In this document: piece after piece, positions 34,441-43,212 of the stretch
How positions within the stretch are numbered: position 1 is the first letter of the stretch
How the letters are laid out: each line of letters starts with the position of its first letter
From: Variovorax sp. Root411
GTDB taxonomy: Bacteria; Pseudomonadota; Gammaproteobacteria; Burkholderiales; Burkholderiaceae_C
Direction of reading: 5' to 3'
Assembly: GCF_001425205.1 (NCBI RefSeq)
Contig: NZ_LMDW01000015.1
Span: forward strand, 186,001-250,000
Length of the DNA: 64,000 nucleotides
Made by a program: the position numbers and the translations under genes
Notes under the pieces: generated by a model
Told to the model about the DNA's origin: nothing
What the model saw: only the letters and a program-made list of their open reading frames with translations
The model's database searches: none

Positions 34441-34664
34441 TTGTTCAGGGCGCGCTCACGGCGACGGGGTACCTTGCTCCGCGAATGTCCCCCGCTTCGC
34501 TCCTCCTTTATTTCGCTGCGCAAGGTACCCCGCCGTCGTGATCGTTCAGAGCACTTGTGGATCAGCCGCGAACCAGCAGCGTGCCCTCGTGCACAGGGCG
34601 TCGGGTGCTCCCCGCAGCGAAATAAAGGAGGAGCGAAGCGGGGGACATTCGCGGAGGGGAGTGA
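34441..34664. repeat. MITE-like hairpin repeat family B, copy 1
   Basis: Starts TTGTTCAGGGCGCG. Two inverted copies of a 36-nt core (34481-34516 and 34617-34652) each sit as the loop of a hairpin. The first hairpin has 20-nt arms (34457-34476, 34521-34540) with 18 Watson-Crick pairs. Its arm sequence differs from copies 2 and 3, but complementarity is kept. The spacer contains GTTCAGAGCACT. It fills the gap between the ATPase and permease genes; the right terminal inverted repeat seen in copies 2 and 3 is not found. Confidence 0.85.
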
Positions 34665-34701
34665 CAAGAGCACAGCAAACAACAAACCGCGGAAAACTGA
34701 A

Positions 34702-35574
34702 ATGGCCACGCTGATCGCCAACGCCGACCCCGCAGCAGACGCCGCCCCCTCAGAGGCCACGCTCCGCGCACACGAAGACAAGCTACGCCGCCGCGAGTCG
34801 ATGCTGCGCATCGTGGTGCCAGTGGTCATCATCGCGGCGCTGCTGCTGCTCTGGGAATGGACCGTGCGCGCCAACAACATCCCGCACTACATCCTGCCCG
34901 CGCCTTCGCTCATCCTGCGCACACTGTTCGACAACTGGGGCTCGCTCTCCAGCGCCCTGTGGTTCACGGTCAAGCTCACGCTGCTCGCGCTCGGCGCGGC
35001 CATCGTCGGTGGCGTGCTTCTGGCGATCGCGTTCGCGCTCTTCAAGTGGGTGGAAATCGGCCTGTTTCCCATCGCCGTGATCCTGCAGGTGACGCCGATC
35101 ATCGCGATCGCGCCACTCATCCTCATCTACGTGTCGAACACCACCGCGGCACTGCTGCTGTGCGCGTGGATCGTGGCCTTCTTTCCGATCTTGTCGAACA
35201 CCGTCATCGGCCTGAAAAGCGCCGATAGCAATCTTCGCGACCTGTTCCAGCTCTACAAGGCCTCGCCGTGGCAGACCTTCCGCTACCTGCTCGCGCCCAG
35301 CGCGCTGCCGTACTTCATGGCGGGCCTGAAGATCGCGGGCGGGCTGAGCCTGATCGGCGCGGTGGTGGCCGAGTTCACGGCCGGCACGGCGGGCAAGGAA
35401 ACGGGGCTGGCCTCGCGCATCCTCGAGTCGAGCTTCCGCACCGAAATACCGATGATGTTCGCGGCGCTGCTCCTGGTGTCCCTGCTCGGCATCGTGATCT
35501 TCATCGTGTTCGCCGCCCTGTCGCGGTTGGTTCTCGGGCATTGGCACGAAAGCGAGATGCGCCGTGAACGCTAG
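34702..35574 (+). CDS. NitT/TauT-type ABC transporter, permease
   Basis: 290 residues from the ATG at 34702; the frame stays open upstream only through the repeat, which encodes no plausible protein. About six membrane helices follow a charged 35-residue N-terminus, and the EAA loop is FQLYKASPWQTFRYLLAPSA. It is of the SsuC/TauC/ThiX type. It pairs with the ATPase upstream and the THI5-like receptor downstream. Its stop overlaps the start of the FAD-oxidase gene. Confidence 0.93.
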   Translation: MATLIANADPAADAAPSEATLRAHEDKLRRRESMLRIVVPVVIIAALLLLWEWTVRANNIPHYILPAPSLILRTLFDNWGSLSSALWFTVKLTLLALGAAIVGGVLLAIAFALFKWVEIGLFPIAVILQVTPIIAIAPLILIYVSNTTAALLLCAWIVAFFPILSNTVIGLKSADSNLRDLFQLYKASPWQTFRYLLAPSALPYFMAGLKIAGGLSLIGAVVAEFTAGTAGKETGLASRILESSFRTEIPMMFAALLLVSLLGIVIFIVFAALSRLVLGHWHESEMRRER

Positions 35575-36943
35575 AGCGATGCACGCCGTCATCGACTGGG
35601 AAGCCGTGCGCAATGACCTGCGCGGCCTCAACCTGATCACCGCGCCGGCGCAACGCAAGCAGCTGTCGAAAGACTTCTACTGGTACAGCCCCATCCTCAC
35701 CGCGCAGCTCGCGGGCTGCGTGGCCGACCTCGTCGTCAAGGTCAGCACCGAGGACGACGTGCGCCAAGCCGCGGCGGTTGCCGCCAAGTGGAAGCTGCCG
35801 CTCACCGTGCGCGCCGGCGGCACCGGCAACTACGGCCAGTGCGTACCGCTCGAAGGCGGCATCGTGCTCGACGTGACGCAGCTGTGCCGCGTGCTCGACA
35901 TCCAGCCCGGCCGCATCCGCGTGGAGGCCGGCGCGCGCATGCACGACATCGACCTCGCTGCGCGCGAGACCGGACAGGCGCTGCGCATGTGGCCCTCGAC
36001 CTGGCACGTGGCCTCCATCGGCGGCTTCATCGCGGGCGGCTTCGGCGGCATCGGCTCGTTCCGCCACGGCATCCTGCGCGACCCCGGCAACCTGCTGCGC
36101 GCGCGCGTGATGACGGTGGAGCGCGAGCCGCACGTGATCGAGCTCGTCGGCGACGAGATCCAGCAGGTGCACCACGCCTACGGAACCAACGGCGTGATCC
36201 TCGACGTCGAGGTCGCGCTGAGCCCGGCCGTCGAATGGGTGCACTGCACGGTGCTGTTCGAGACGTATCGCGGCGCGCTAGCCTTCGCCGTCGCGGCACA
36301 GGCGCCCACGCTCGACATCTTCCTGCTGTCCACGGTCGAGGCGCGCTTCTCGCCCTACTACACGGCAATGCGCGACCGCTTTCCGCGCGACCGACATGCG
36401 GTGTTCGCCATGGTCTCGCCCGAATCGATCGCGGACTTCCGCGCACTCGCCGATGCACGGGGCGGCACGATCTCCGTTGCCGGCACCGAGGCCGAGCTGC
36501 TTGCCGACGGCCTGCCCCCGGCCTACGAGTGCGCGTTCAACCACACGACGTTGCAGGCACTGAAGGCCGACCGCGGCTGGACCTACCTGCAAGTCGCCTA
36601 CGCCCAGCCCTTCGACCCGTCGGTGGTCGAGCGGCATCTGCAAATCTTCGGCGACGACGTGCTGCAGCACCAGGATTTCGCGCGCGCCAACGGCGAGTGC
36701 GGCACCTTCGGCATCCTGCTCGTGCGCTGGAAGGGCGAGGCCCACCAGTACGAGTTGATCCGCGAGATCGAGTCGCAGGGCGGCTGCAAGATCTTCAACC
36801 CGCACGTTGTCACCATCGAGGACGGCGGCATGAAGACCATTGACACGCAGCAGATCGAGTTCAAGAAGCGCAGCGATCCGATGGGGTTGATGAACCCCGG
36901 CAAGACACGCGGCTGGTCGCCAAACATGGCCGTCGAGCGCTGA
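35564..36943 (+). CDS. FAD-linked oxidase (FAD_binding_4 family)
   Basis: 459 residues from a GTG that overlaps the permease stop by 11 nt; an ATG at 35579 is an equally possible start. The PCMH-type FAD domain shows VRAGGTGNYGQCVPLEGG (about 84-101) and GGFIAGGFGGIGSFRHG (about 147-163). The C-terminus ends in GLMNPGK, a signature of glycolate/lactate-oxidase-like FAD-linked oxidases. It probably oxidises the imported compound or an alcohol derived from it. Being inside the transporter operon, it is the best candidate for the first catabolic step. Confidence 0.9.
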   Translation: MNARAMHAVIDWEAVRNDLRGLNLITAPAQRKQLSKDFYWYSPILTAQLAGCVADLVVKVSTEDDVRQAAAVAAKWKLPLTVRAGGTGNYGQCVPLEGGIVLDVTQLCRVLDIQPGRIRVEAGARMHDIDLAARETGQALRMWPSTWHVASIGGFIAGGFGGIGSFRHGILRDPGNLLRARVMTVEREPHVIELVGDEIQQVHHAYGTNGVILDVEVALSPAVEWVHCTVLFETYRGALAFAVAAQAPTLDIFLLSTVEARFSPYYTAMRDRFPRDRHAVFAMVSPESIADFRALADARGGTISVAGTEAELLADGLPPAYECAFNHTTLQALKADRGWTYLQVAYAQPFDPSVVERHLQIFGDDVLQHQDFARANGECGTFGILLVRWKGEAHQYELIREIESQGGCKIFNPHVVTIEDGGMKTIDTQQIEFKKRSDPMGLMNPGKTRGWSPNMAVER

Positions 36944-36977
36944 AATGAAGGCTTGCTTCGATTCGTCGCGTTGTGCG

Positions 36978-37226
36978 TTGTTCAGGGCGCGATCCCGCCG
37001 ATGCGGTGACCTTTTTCGCGAATGTCCCCCGCTTCGCTCCTCCTTTATTTCGCGAAAAAGGCCCCCGCATCGACGTGATCGTTCAGAGCACTGGTTGATC
37101 GGCCGCACACCAACGGCGTGCCCCGTGCACAGGGCGTCGGGTGCTCCCCGCAGCGAAATAAAGGAGGAGCGAAGCGGGGGACATTCGCGGAGGGGAGTAC
37201 CCGGTGGCCTGTGCACGCGCCCCGAA
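36978..37226. repeat. MITE-like hairpin repeat family B, copy 2
   Basis: Begins TTGTTCAGGGCGCG and ends with CGCGCCCCGAA, terminal inverted repeats. The left hairpin has 33-nt arms (36990-37022, 37049-37081) with 4 mismatches. Cores lie at 37018-37053 and, inverted, 37153-37188. It occupies most of the 373-base gap between the oxidase and receptor genes. The remaining 90 bases hold the receptor leader with its AGGAG ribosome-binding site. Confidence 0.87.
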
Positions 37227-37316
37227 AAAACAAAAGCGACAAGAACAAAACCCCTTGCGCAACAAACAACTGACATGAGAATCCCAAGTCGCATTCAACC
37301 CCAGGAGTCCACTGCC

Positions 37317-38345
37317 ATGCGCGTCCCCGCCCTGACAATTCGTCCGCTTGCTCTCGGCCTCGCCCTCGCGGCCGCCGCTTTCGCCGCGCAAGCGCAAGAG
37401 AAAGTGGTATTCGCCACCAACTGGAAGGCACAGGCCGGCCACGGCGGCTTCTACCAGGCGCTGGTGGATGGCACCTACAAGAAGTACGGCCTCGACGTCG
37501 ACATCCAGCAGGGCGGTCCGATGGTCAACAACCGGCCGATGCTGCCGGCCGGCAAGGTCGACTTCCTGATGACCGGCAACCTGCTGCAGTCCTTCGACAA
37601 CGTGAAGAACGGCGTGCCCACCGTGGTCGTCGCGGCCTTCTTCCAGAAGGACCCGCAGGCCATGTTCGCGCACCCGGGCCAGGGCTTCGACACCTTCAAG
37701 GACATGGCCAAGGCGCCCGTGGCCTTCATCGGCAAGGACGGCCAGTTCAGCTTCTGGCAGTGGATGAAATCGGAGCACGGCTTCAAGGATTCGCAGCTCA
37801 AGCCCTACACCTTCAACGTCGGCCCCTTCCTGGCCGACAAGAAGTCGATCCAGCAGGGCTACGCGATTTCGGAGCCGCTGTCGATCAAGGCGCAGGCCGG
37901 CTTCGACCCGGTGGTGCAGCTGCTGGCCGACAACGGCTTCTCGACCTACTCGACCACCGTCGAGACGCGCGCCGACCTCATCAAGAACAAGCCCGAGACG
38001 GTGCGCAAGTTCGTCGAGGCCTCGATCATCGGCTGGAACAACTACCTCTACGGCGACAACAAGGCCGCCAACGAGATGATCGCCAAGATCAACCCCGACT
38101 CGCCCGTGGCCGCATCGCAGGGCTCCATCGAACTGATGAAGAAGATGGGCATCGTCGACAGCGGCGAATCGATCGCCAAGGGCATCGGCGCGATGGATGA
38201 AGCCCGCGTGAAAGACTTCTACGACAAGATGGTCAAGGCCGGCCTGTACAAGCCGGGCGAGGTCGATCTGTCGAAGGTGGTCACCACGCAGTTCGTGAAC
38301 AAGGGCGTCGGTGTCGACGTCCGCAAGAAGCTGACGGGCAAGTAG
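37317..38345 (+). CDS. THI5-like ABC transporter substrate-binding protein
   Basis: 342 residues from the ATG at 37317 (AGGAG 8 nt upstream). A Sec signal ends near AQAQEKV. The mature protein begins VVFATNWKAQAGHGGFYQAL, typical of NMT1/THI5-like receptors, a group that includes pyrimidine-precursor binders as well as nitrate and sulfonate binders. It delivers substrate to the permease/ATPase pair. A terminator overlaps its 3' end. The ligand is unknown, though the THI5 type suggests a pyrimidine-like compound. Confidence 0.9.
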   Translation: MRVPALTIRPLALGLALAAAAFAAQAQEKVVFATNWKAQAGHGGFYQALVDGTYKKYGLDVDIQQGGPMVNNRPMLPAGKVDFLMTGNLLQSFDNVKNGVPTVVVAAFFQKDPQAMFAHPGQGFDTFKDMAKAPVAFIGKDGQFSFWQWMKSEHGFKDSQLKPYTFNVGPFLADKKSIQQGYAISEPLSIKAQAGFDPVVQLLADNGFSTYSTTVETRADLIKNKPETVRKFVEASIIGWNNYLYGDNKAANEMIAKINPDSPVAASQGSIELMKKMGIVDSGESIAKGIGAMDEARVKDFYDKMVKAGLYKPGEVDLSKVVTTQFVNKGVGVDVRKKLTGK

Positions 38346-38360
38346 ACAGCTTCGTTTTTT
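38327..38360 (+). terminator. Intrinsic terminator after the receptor gene
   Basis: Perfect 7-bp stem GAAGCTG / CAGCTTC (38327-38333 and 38347-38353) with a 13-base loop, then G and TTTTTT (38355-38360). The left arm lies within the last codons of the receptor gene. This is the clearest rho-independent terminator in the window and should end the ABC/oxidase transcript. Confidence 0.75.
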
Positions 38361-38386
38361 CCCGTGGGTCGCGCGGGGCTTGCGCC

Positions 38387-38456
38387 GGGGTCAGATGCCG
38401 GCGCCTGGGTTGCCATAAGGCACTGCGCGGCCTTTCATCCCCTGGGCTCTGACCCC
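38387..38456. repeat. REP-like palindrome GGGGTCAGA...TCTGACCCC
   Basis: Perfect 9-bp inverted arms (38387-38395 and 38448-38456) around a 52-base loop that contains further GC inverted segments (CGCCGG/CCGGCG, 38383-38403). GGGGTCAGA palindromes of this kind are REP elements in beta- and gammaproteobacteria and are mobilised by RAYT transposases. No such transposase is in the window. Confidence 0.65.
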
Positions 38457-38500
38457 GTCTCGCCAGCGACAAAAAGCGCTGAGCGAACCGGCCCTCAACC

Positions 38501-39091
38501 ATGAAAACGCTAGTCATCCACTGCCATCCGAACCCTGACAGCTTCAACCACGCGCTCTACCGCACCGCGCTCGAAGCGCTCCAGCCGCGGCACGCCGTCA
38601 AGGCCATCGACCTGTACGCCGAGGGCTTCGATCCGACGCTGACCCGCGAAGAGCGCGTCGCCTACCTCGACAACCCCGACCTGATCCGCGAACGCGTGAA
38701 ACCCCACGTCGAGGCGCTGCTGTGGGCCGAGCACCTAGTGTTCGTTTTTCCGACCTGGTTCCACGGACCACCGTCGATGCTCAAGGGCTGGCTCGAACGG
38801 GTGTGGCTGCCGGGCGTAGCCTTCCTGCCGGCGCAGCGCAAGGGGCAGATCGCGAAGTCGGGGCTGCGGCACATCCAGCGGCTCACGGTGGTGACCACCG
38901 GCGGCTCGCCGCGCTGGTTCGTGATGGCGATCGGCGACCCGGGCCGGCGGCTGTTCACGCGCGCTTTGCGCGCGCTGTTCGCATGGCGCTGCAAGGTGAC
39001 GTGGCTGCAGTTGCACGACATGAACGCCGTGACTGCAAGCGACCGCAGCCACTTCATCGAACGCGTGTCGCGCAAGCTGGGCAGCATCTAG
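38501..39091 (+). CDS. NAD(P)H-dependent quinone reductase (flavodoxin_2)
   Basis: 196 residues of the NQO1/MdaB flavodoxin-like family. Landmarks are the N-terminal IHCHPNPDSFNHALY phosphate loop and FVFPTWFHGPPSMLKGWLERV (about 83-103), which binds FMN/FAD. It reduces quinones or nitro/azo compounds by two electrons. It lies between a REP element and a ferredoxin reductase gene; the terminator before it suggests a separate transcript. It may recycle a quinone product of the oxidase pathway. Confidence 0.9.
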   Translation: MKTLVIHCHPNPDSFNHALYRTALEALQPRHAVKAIDLYAEGFDPTLTREERVAYLDNPDLIRERVKPHVEALLWAEHLVFVFPTWFHGPPSMLKGWLERVWLPGVAFLPAQRKGQIAKSGLRHIQRLTVVTTGGSPRWFVMAIGDPGRRLFTRALRALFAWRCKVTWLQLHDMNAVTASDRSHFIERVSRKLGSI

Positions 39092-39125
39092 AAGAGAACG
39101 AAGAAAGCAGGGAGACAGACACACC

Positions 39126-40085
39126 ATGAGCCTCGAACGCACGCTCACCGTCCGCGTCGAACGCATCTCGCGGCAGACGCCTGAAATACTGGCCTTCGAG
39201 CTGGCCCATCCGTGGGGCCGGCCGCTGCCTGCCTACGAGGCGGGCGCGCACATCGACGTGCACATGCCTGGCGGGTTCTCGCGGCAGTATTCGCTGGCAC
39301 GCGCGCCTTCCAGCGCCAACTCGTACGTGATCGGCGTGAAGCGCGAACCCGACAGCCGCGGCGGTTCGGCTTCGATGCATGAGCGTGTGCGCGAAGGCGA
39401 CCTGCTCGCAATCAGCGCACCTCGCAACACCTTTCCGTTGCGCGAAGAGGCAAGACACCATCTGCTGCTGGCCGGTGGCATCGGCATGACGCCGCTGCTG
39501 GCAATGGCGCAGGCGCTTGCCGCGCGCGGCGCCGGGTTCACGCTGTGCGTGTTCGCGCGCAGCGAAGAGCATCTGGCGTTCGCCGAGGCGCTGCGCGCGC
39601 CCGCGCTGGCACCGCACCTGCGGCTGCATCTCGACCAGGGCGATGCCTCGCAGCGCATCGACCTGCGAGCGCTGCTGGCCCGACCCGCACCTGGCACGCA
39701 CCTGTACGTGTGCGGACCCGGCGGCTTCATGCAGGCGGTGCGCGACGCGGCCTCGCACTGGCCCGAAGACGCGCTGCACGCCGAATATTTCGCCGCGCCG
39801 GCCGATGCCAGCACCACGGCCGGCCTTCCCTTCACGCTGAAGCTCGCCCGGCGCGGCATCAGCGTGCCGGTCGCCGCGGACCAGACCGCCGTCGATGCGC
39901 TGCATGAAGTCGGCATCGACATCCCCGTGTCGTGCCAGCAGGGCCTGTGCGGCACCTGCGTGGTCGACGGCGACGGCGAAGGCGCCGAGCACCGCGACTT
40001 CTGCCTCACAGGGACCGAGCGACGCACGAGGGTGGCCCTGTGCTGCTCGCGCGCCAAGGGCCTGGAACTGGTGCTTCAGCTGTGA
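39126..40085 (+). CDS. PDR/VanB-family ferredoxin reductase
   Basis: 319 residues. Order: FMN-binding beta-barrel (about 1-105, QYSLARAP), NAD-binding domain (GGIGMTPLLAMAQ, about 119-131) and C-terminal plant-type [2Fe-2S] domain with CQQGLCGTC (about 270-278) and a later CC pair in ALCCSRAKG. Such proteins feed electrons to Rieske oxygenases such as VanA or phthalate dioxygenase. No oxygenase gene is adjacent, so the partner is elsewhere or the reductase serves another enzyme. It overlaps the TetR gene by 4 nt. Confidence 0.93.
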   Translation: MSLERTLTVRVERISRQTPEILAFELAHPWGRPLPAYEAGAHIDVHMPGGFSRQYSLARAPSSANSYVIGVKREPDSRGGSASMHERVREGDLLAISAPRNTFPLREEARHHLLLAGGIGMTPLLAMAQALAARGAGFTLCVFARSEEHLAFAEALRAPALAPHLRLHLDQGDASQRIDLRALLARPAPGTHLYVCGPGGFMQAVRDAASHWPEDALHAEYFAAPADASTTAGLPFTLKLARRGISVPVAADQTAVDALHEVGIDIPVSCQQGLCGTCVVDGDGEGAEHRDFCLTGTERRTRVALCCSRAKGLELVLQL

Positions 40086-40732
40086 GCGTCGAAGAAAGCG
40101 ACGGCGAGGCGCCCGCCACGCGTGGCCGCTCGCGCAAGTACACGCAGGTGCTCGGCCTCATCAACCAGGCCGCCATCGAGGTGTTCGCGAGCGAGGGGCT
40201 GGCCGGCGCATCGACGCAGGCCATCGCCGACAAGGCTGGCCTGTCGAAGGCGCAGCTGCACTACTACATCGAGAGCAAGGAAGCGCTGTACCGCCAGGTG
40301 CTGCAGGACATCCTCACCGAGTGGATCGTGGTGTTCGGCTTCAGCGACGAGGCCTTCGGCCCGCGCAAGGTGCTGGGTGACCTGATCCACCGCAAGATGA
40401 TGTTCTCGTTCGAACATCCGCTGCGCTCGCGCATCTTCACCGCCGAGATGATGCGCGGCGCGCCGGTACTCAACACCATGATGGACACGAGCAAGCAGCG
40501 CACCGACCAGGCCGCCGCCGTGATCCAGAACTGGATGAACCAGGGCCTGATGGACAAGGCCGACCCGATGCTGGTGCTGTTCCACATCTGGGCCGTGACG
40601 CAGTTCTATGCCGACCACGCCACCCAGGCCGCGTACTTCCGCAACGTGGCCCAGCAGGGCGACGACAAGGACCGGCGCTACCTGATCGAGCAAGTGACGG
40701 AGTTTTTGCTGAAGGGGGCGGGGGTCAGGTAG
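40082..40732 (+). CDS. RutR-like TetR-family regulator
   Basis: 216 residues from a GTG in a GTGA overlap with the reductase stop. The helix-turn-helix (about 25-60; STQAIADKAGLSKAQLHYYI) and the ligand domain both resemble RutR, the uracil/thymine-responsive regulator: compare SKEALYRQVLQDIL and HIWAVTQFYADHA. This supports control of the plus-strand cluster by a pyrimidine-like ligand. Its last 8 bases overlap the convergent RidA gene. A partial RutR-type site lies upstream of the creatininase gene at 32568. Confidence 0.88.
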   Translation: MSVEESDGEAPATRGRSRKYTQVLGLINQAAIEVFASEGLAGASTQAIADKAGLSKAQLHYYIESKEALYRQVLQDILTEWIVVFGFSDEAFGPRKVLGDLIHRKMMFSFEHPLRSRIFTAEMMRGAPVLNTMMDTSKQRTDQAAAVIQNWMNQGLMDKADPMLVLFHIWAVTQFYADHATQAAYFRNVAQQGDDKDRRYLIEQVTEFLLKGAGVR

Positions 40733-41192
40733 CGCGTTGCTGCGGCAGGTACATGGTCGCCTCGACCTCGACCAGCACCTCGTCCCCTGGCAGAAAACGC
40801 GACACCTCGACCACCGTGCTCACCGGCGGCTCACTCGGATAGAACAGCCCGCGCACGCGGTTGTAGAACGCGTAGTGCGGCAGGTGTCGGAAGTACTGCA
40901 CCAGCTTCACCACGTCTTCCATCGTGCCGCCATGCTCGGCCGCGATCTGGCGGATGCGCTCGAGCACGAACCAGCTCTGCGCGACGATGGGCGCCTCGAA
41001 CACGTCGACCGACATCTGGCCCGTGGCGTAGCCCACGCCCTGCAGTGCGGTGCGGGCTGCTTCGGGAATGTCGTCGTAGCCGGCGACGGCGCGGCGCGTG
41101 GCCGGATCGACCGCGACCACGCCGCTCATGAAGACGAAATCGCCGACACGCCTGGCGGCGGCGTAGTTGGCCATTGGCTTGCCCATGCTCAT
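40725..41192 (-). CDS. RidA-family protein
   Basis: 155 residues from the ATG overlapping the deaminase stop (ATGA). The YjgF/YER057c/UK114 fold is recognisable (VGDFVFMSGVVAVDP, near 16-30, and VEVSRFLPGDEVLVEVEATM near the end). RidA proteins hydrolyse reactive enamines/imines; the RutC branch acts in pyrimidine breakdown. I do not see the canonical terminal RVEIE-type Arg of archetypal RidA, so another subfamily activity is possible. It is the last gene of the threonate/erythronate operon and is convergent with the RutR-like gene. Confidence 0.88.
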   Translation of the reverse strand: MSMGKPMANYAAARRVGDFVFMSGVVAVDPATRRAVAGYDDIPEAARTALQGVGYATGQMSVDVFEAPIVAQSWFVLERIRQIAAEHGGTMEDVVKLVQYFRHLPHYAFYNRVRGLFYPSEPPVSTVVEVSRFLPGDEVLVEVEATMYLPQQRAT

Positions 41193-42385
41193 TGTGTTTT
41201 CTCCAGTACCCGGCCGCCGCGGATGACGGTGCGTTGCCGCCCGCGCGGGCCGATGAGTTCGTGTTCGTCGGTGGCCGCCAACACCAGCAGGTCCGCCGGG
41301 CAGCCCGGCGCGATGCGCCCGTTCCAAGCGAGCCCCAGGGTTTTCGCGGGGCTCACGGTGACGGCGTCGAGCCAGTCGGAGGCCGGTGCCAGGTGCGCCA
41401 TCTGCACACCGAGGCCGAAGGTCTCCAGAAGGTCGTAGCTGCCGTAGGGATAGAAGGCGTCCTGCACGTTGTCGGTTGCCAGGCTCGCACGCAAGCCCCA
41501 TGCCGCCGCCTCGCGGATGCGCGTGATGCCGCGCTGCACGGGCGTGCGGTCCCACGCGCCTTGCAGGTAGAGGTTGGTGGTGGGCAGCGCGACGAGGTGA
41601 ATGCCCGCGCCGGCGCACAGCGCCAGCGTTTCGTTGGCAATTCCATCGCCCTGCACCGACAGCGAGCAGGCATGGCCGCAGGCCACGCCGTTCCTGAAAT
41701 TGCGCGCACGCACCAGTTGCGCAATGCTGCGCAGGCCGCTGGCTTCGGCGTCGAGGCCTTCGTCGACATGGAAGTCGAGCCCCAGCCCATGCAGCTGCGC
41801 GAGATCGAACACGCGCCCGAGCTTGTGGACGATGCCTTCGTTGCGGTAGACGAACGCGCCAAGCACGCCGCCCGCACGCTTCACCTCGCGTGCGATGCGT
41901 TCGCCGGTGGCGAGGTCGGCGAACAGGTCGAGCGGCGTGAGCGAGACGAACTGCAGTTCGACGCGGCCGCGCCATTCTTCGCGCAGTGCCTCGAACACGG
42001 GCAAGGCGGCGGGCGGCTCGGGCTGCACCCAGTCGAGGTGCGTGCGCAGCGCGCGCGTGCCCGATTGCCATGCGTCGTGCAGCGCGCGCTCCATGCGCAG
42101 GCGCAGCGACTCGCCGGTCCAGCTGTCGCGGTGCTTGTTCATGCGGTCGATGGCGGCGAACAGGTTGCCCTGCGCCGCACCCACGTCCTGCACGGTGTAG
42201 TTCTTGTCGATGTGCGCATGCGCCTCGACCAGTGCGCTCAGCAGCGTGCCGCGCGCGTGCTGCTGTTGAGCGCTGGCCACGATGGAGCCGACCTTGTCGT
42301 CGGCCAGCGTGACGTCGAACAGCTGCGCATCACCCGCCGCGAAACCTCGCAGCCGCACCGGGATGCGCAGCGCCTCGAGCCTCAT
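41189..42385 (-). CDS. Cytosine deaminase-like amidohydrolase
   Basis: 398 residues from the ATG overlapping the otnI stop (ATGA); upstream frame extension is not protein-like. Metal and catalytic residues align with CodA: HAHIDKN (about 57-63), HVDEG (about 200), GHACSLS (about 232) and TDNVQD (about 300). [20 protein letters not shown] matches CodA's substrate-loop region. It probably deaminates or hydrolyses a cyclic N-compound. Its tight coupling to otnI is unexpected for a threonate pathway and is discussed as a finding. Confidence 0.88.
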   Translation of the reverse strand: MRLEALRIPVRLRGFAAGDAQLFDVTLADDKVGSIVASAQQQHARGTLLSALVEAHAHIDKNYTVQDVGAAQGNLFAAIDRMNKHRDSWTGESLRLRMERALHDAWQSGTRALRTHLDWVQPEPPAALPVFEALREEWRGRVELQFVSLTPLDLFADLATGERIAREVKRAGGVLGAFVYRNEGIVHKLGRVFDLAQLHGLGLDFHVDEGLDAEASGLRSIAQLVRARNFRNGVACGHACSLSVQGDGIANETLALCAGAGIHLVALPTTNLYLQGAWDRTPVQRGITRIREAAAWGLRASLATDNVQDAFYPYGSYDLLETFGLGVQMAHLAPASDWLDAVTVSPAKTLGLAWNGRIAPGCPADLLVLAATDEHELIGPRGRQRTVIRGGRVLEKTQ

Positions 42386-43200
42386 GTGCGCTGCTGCAAG
42401 GCGCGCAACCAGCCGAGCCCGGCCGAGGTGCCGCCCAGCTCCGAACCGCGGCGCGGCCGGTATTCGCAGCCGACCCAGCCCTGCCAGCCGCACTGCGCCG
42501 ACACCTCGTCGATCACGTCGAACAGATACGGATAGTTCTGCTCGCCGATGTCGGGCTCGTGGCGCTCGGGCACGCCGGCGATCTGGATGTGGCCGACGCG
42601 GCCGGTGGGCAGGTACTTGCGGATCTTCATGGCCACGTCGCCTTCGACGATCTGGCAGTGGTACAGGTCCATCTGCACCTTGAGGTTCGGTGCGCCGACG
42701 GCCTCGACGATCTCGTGCGCCTGGTCCTGGCGGTTGAGGAAGAAGCCCGGAATGTCGCGCGTGTTGATCGGCTCGATCAGCACGTCGCGGTTTGCCTTGG
42801 CAGCTTCGGCCGCGGCCCAGCGCAGGTTGTCCAGGTACACGGGCCGCAGCGCATCGCGCTCCAGGCCTTCGGGCACGAGGCCGGCCATGACGTGGATGCG
42901 CGGGCAGTCGAGCGCCACGGCGTAGTCGATGGCCCTGGCGATGCCTTCGCGGAACTCGGCGTCGCGTCCGGGCAGGCAAGCCAGGCCGCGTTCGCCGTCG
43001 TTCCAGTCGCCGGGAGGGCCGTTGAACAGCACCTGCTGGAGGCCGTTGTGCTTCAGCCTTGCAAGGATTTCGTCCTTCGAAAAGTCGTACGGAAAGAGGT
43101 ACTCCACGGCCTTGAAGCCGTCTTTCGCGGCGGCGTCGAAGCGGTCGAGAAAGGCGAGCTCCGGATAGAGCATCGAGAGGTTGGCGGCGAATTGGGGCAT
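42382..43200 (-). CDS. otnI: 2-oxo-tetronate isomerase (hydroxypyruvate isomerase family)
   Basis: 272 residues, TIM-barrel of the Hyi/OtnI family. Opens [20 protein letters not shown]; metal-site segments include [12 protein letters not shown] (about 141-152) and [13 protein letters not shown] (about 177-189). OtnI interconverts 2-oxo- and 3-oxo-tetronate in threonate/erythronate breakdown. otnC lies 12 nt upstream and the amidohydrolase overlaps downstream. Hydroxypyruvate isomerase is the alternative, but the neighbours favour OtnI. Confidence 0.88.
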   Translation of the reverse strand: MPQFAANLSMLYPELAFLDRFDAAAKDGFKAVEYLFPYDFSKDEILARLKHNGLQQVLFNGPPGDWNDGERGLACLPGRDAEFREGIARAIDYAVALDCPRIHVMAGLVPEGLERDALRPVYLDNLRWAAAEAAKANRDVLIEPINTRDIPGFFLNRQDQAHEIVEAVGAPNLKVQMDLYHCQIVEGDVAMKIRKYLPTGRVGHIQIAGVPERHEPDIGEQNYPYLFDVIDEVSAQCGWQGWVGCEYRPRRGSELGGTSAGLGWLRALQQRT

Positions 43201-43212
43201 GGGGTGTTTCTA

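Noticed and set aside
34441..34701. Possible short proteins translated through the family B repeats (peptides with EIKEERSGGHSR)
   Set aside because: Same peptide arises from each repeat in several frames and is continued by real permease or receptor starts; it is a repeat shadow, not a gene.
36944..37316. Coding gene in the largest intergenic gap
   Set aside because: Filled by family B copy 2 plus the receptor leader; no frame gives a plausible protein with its own ribosome-binding site.
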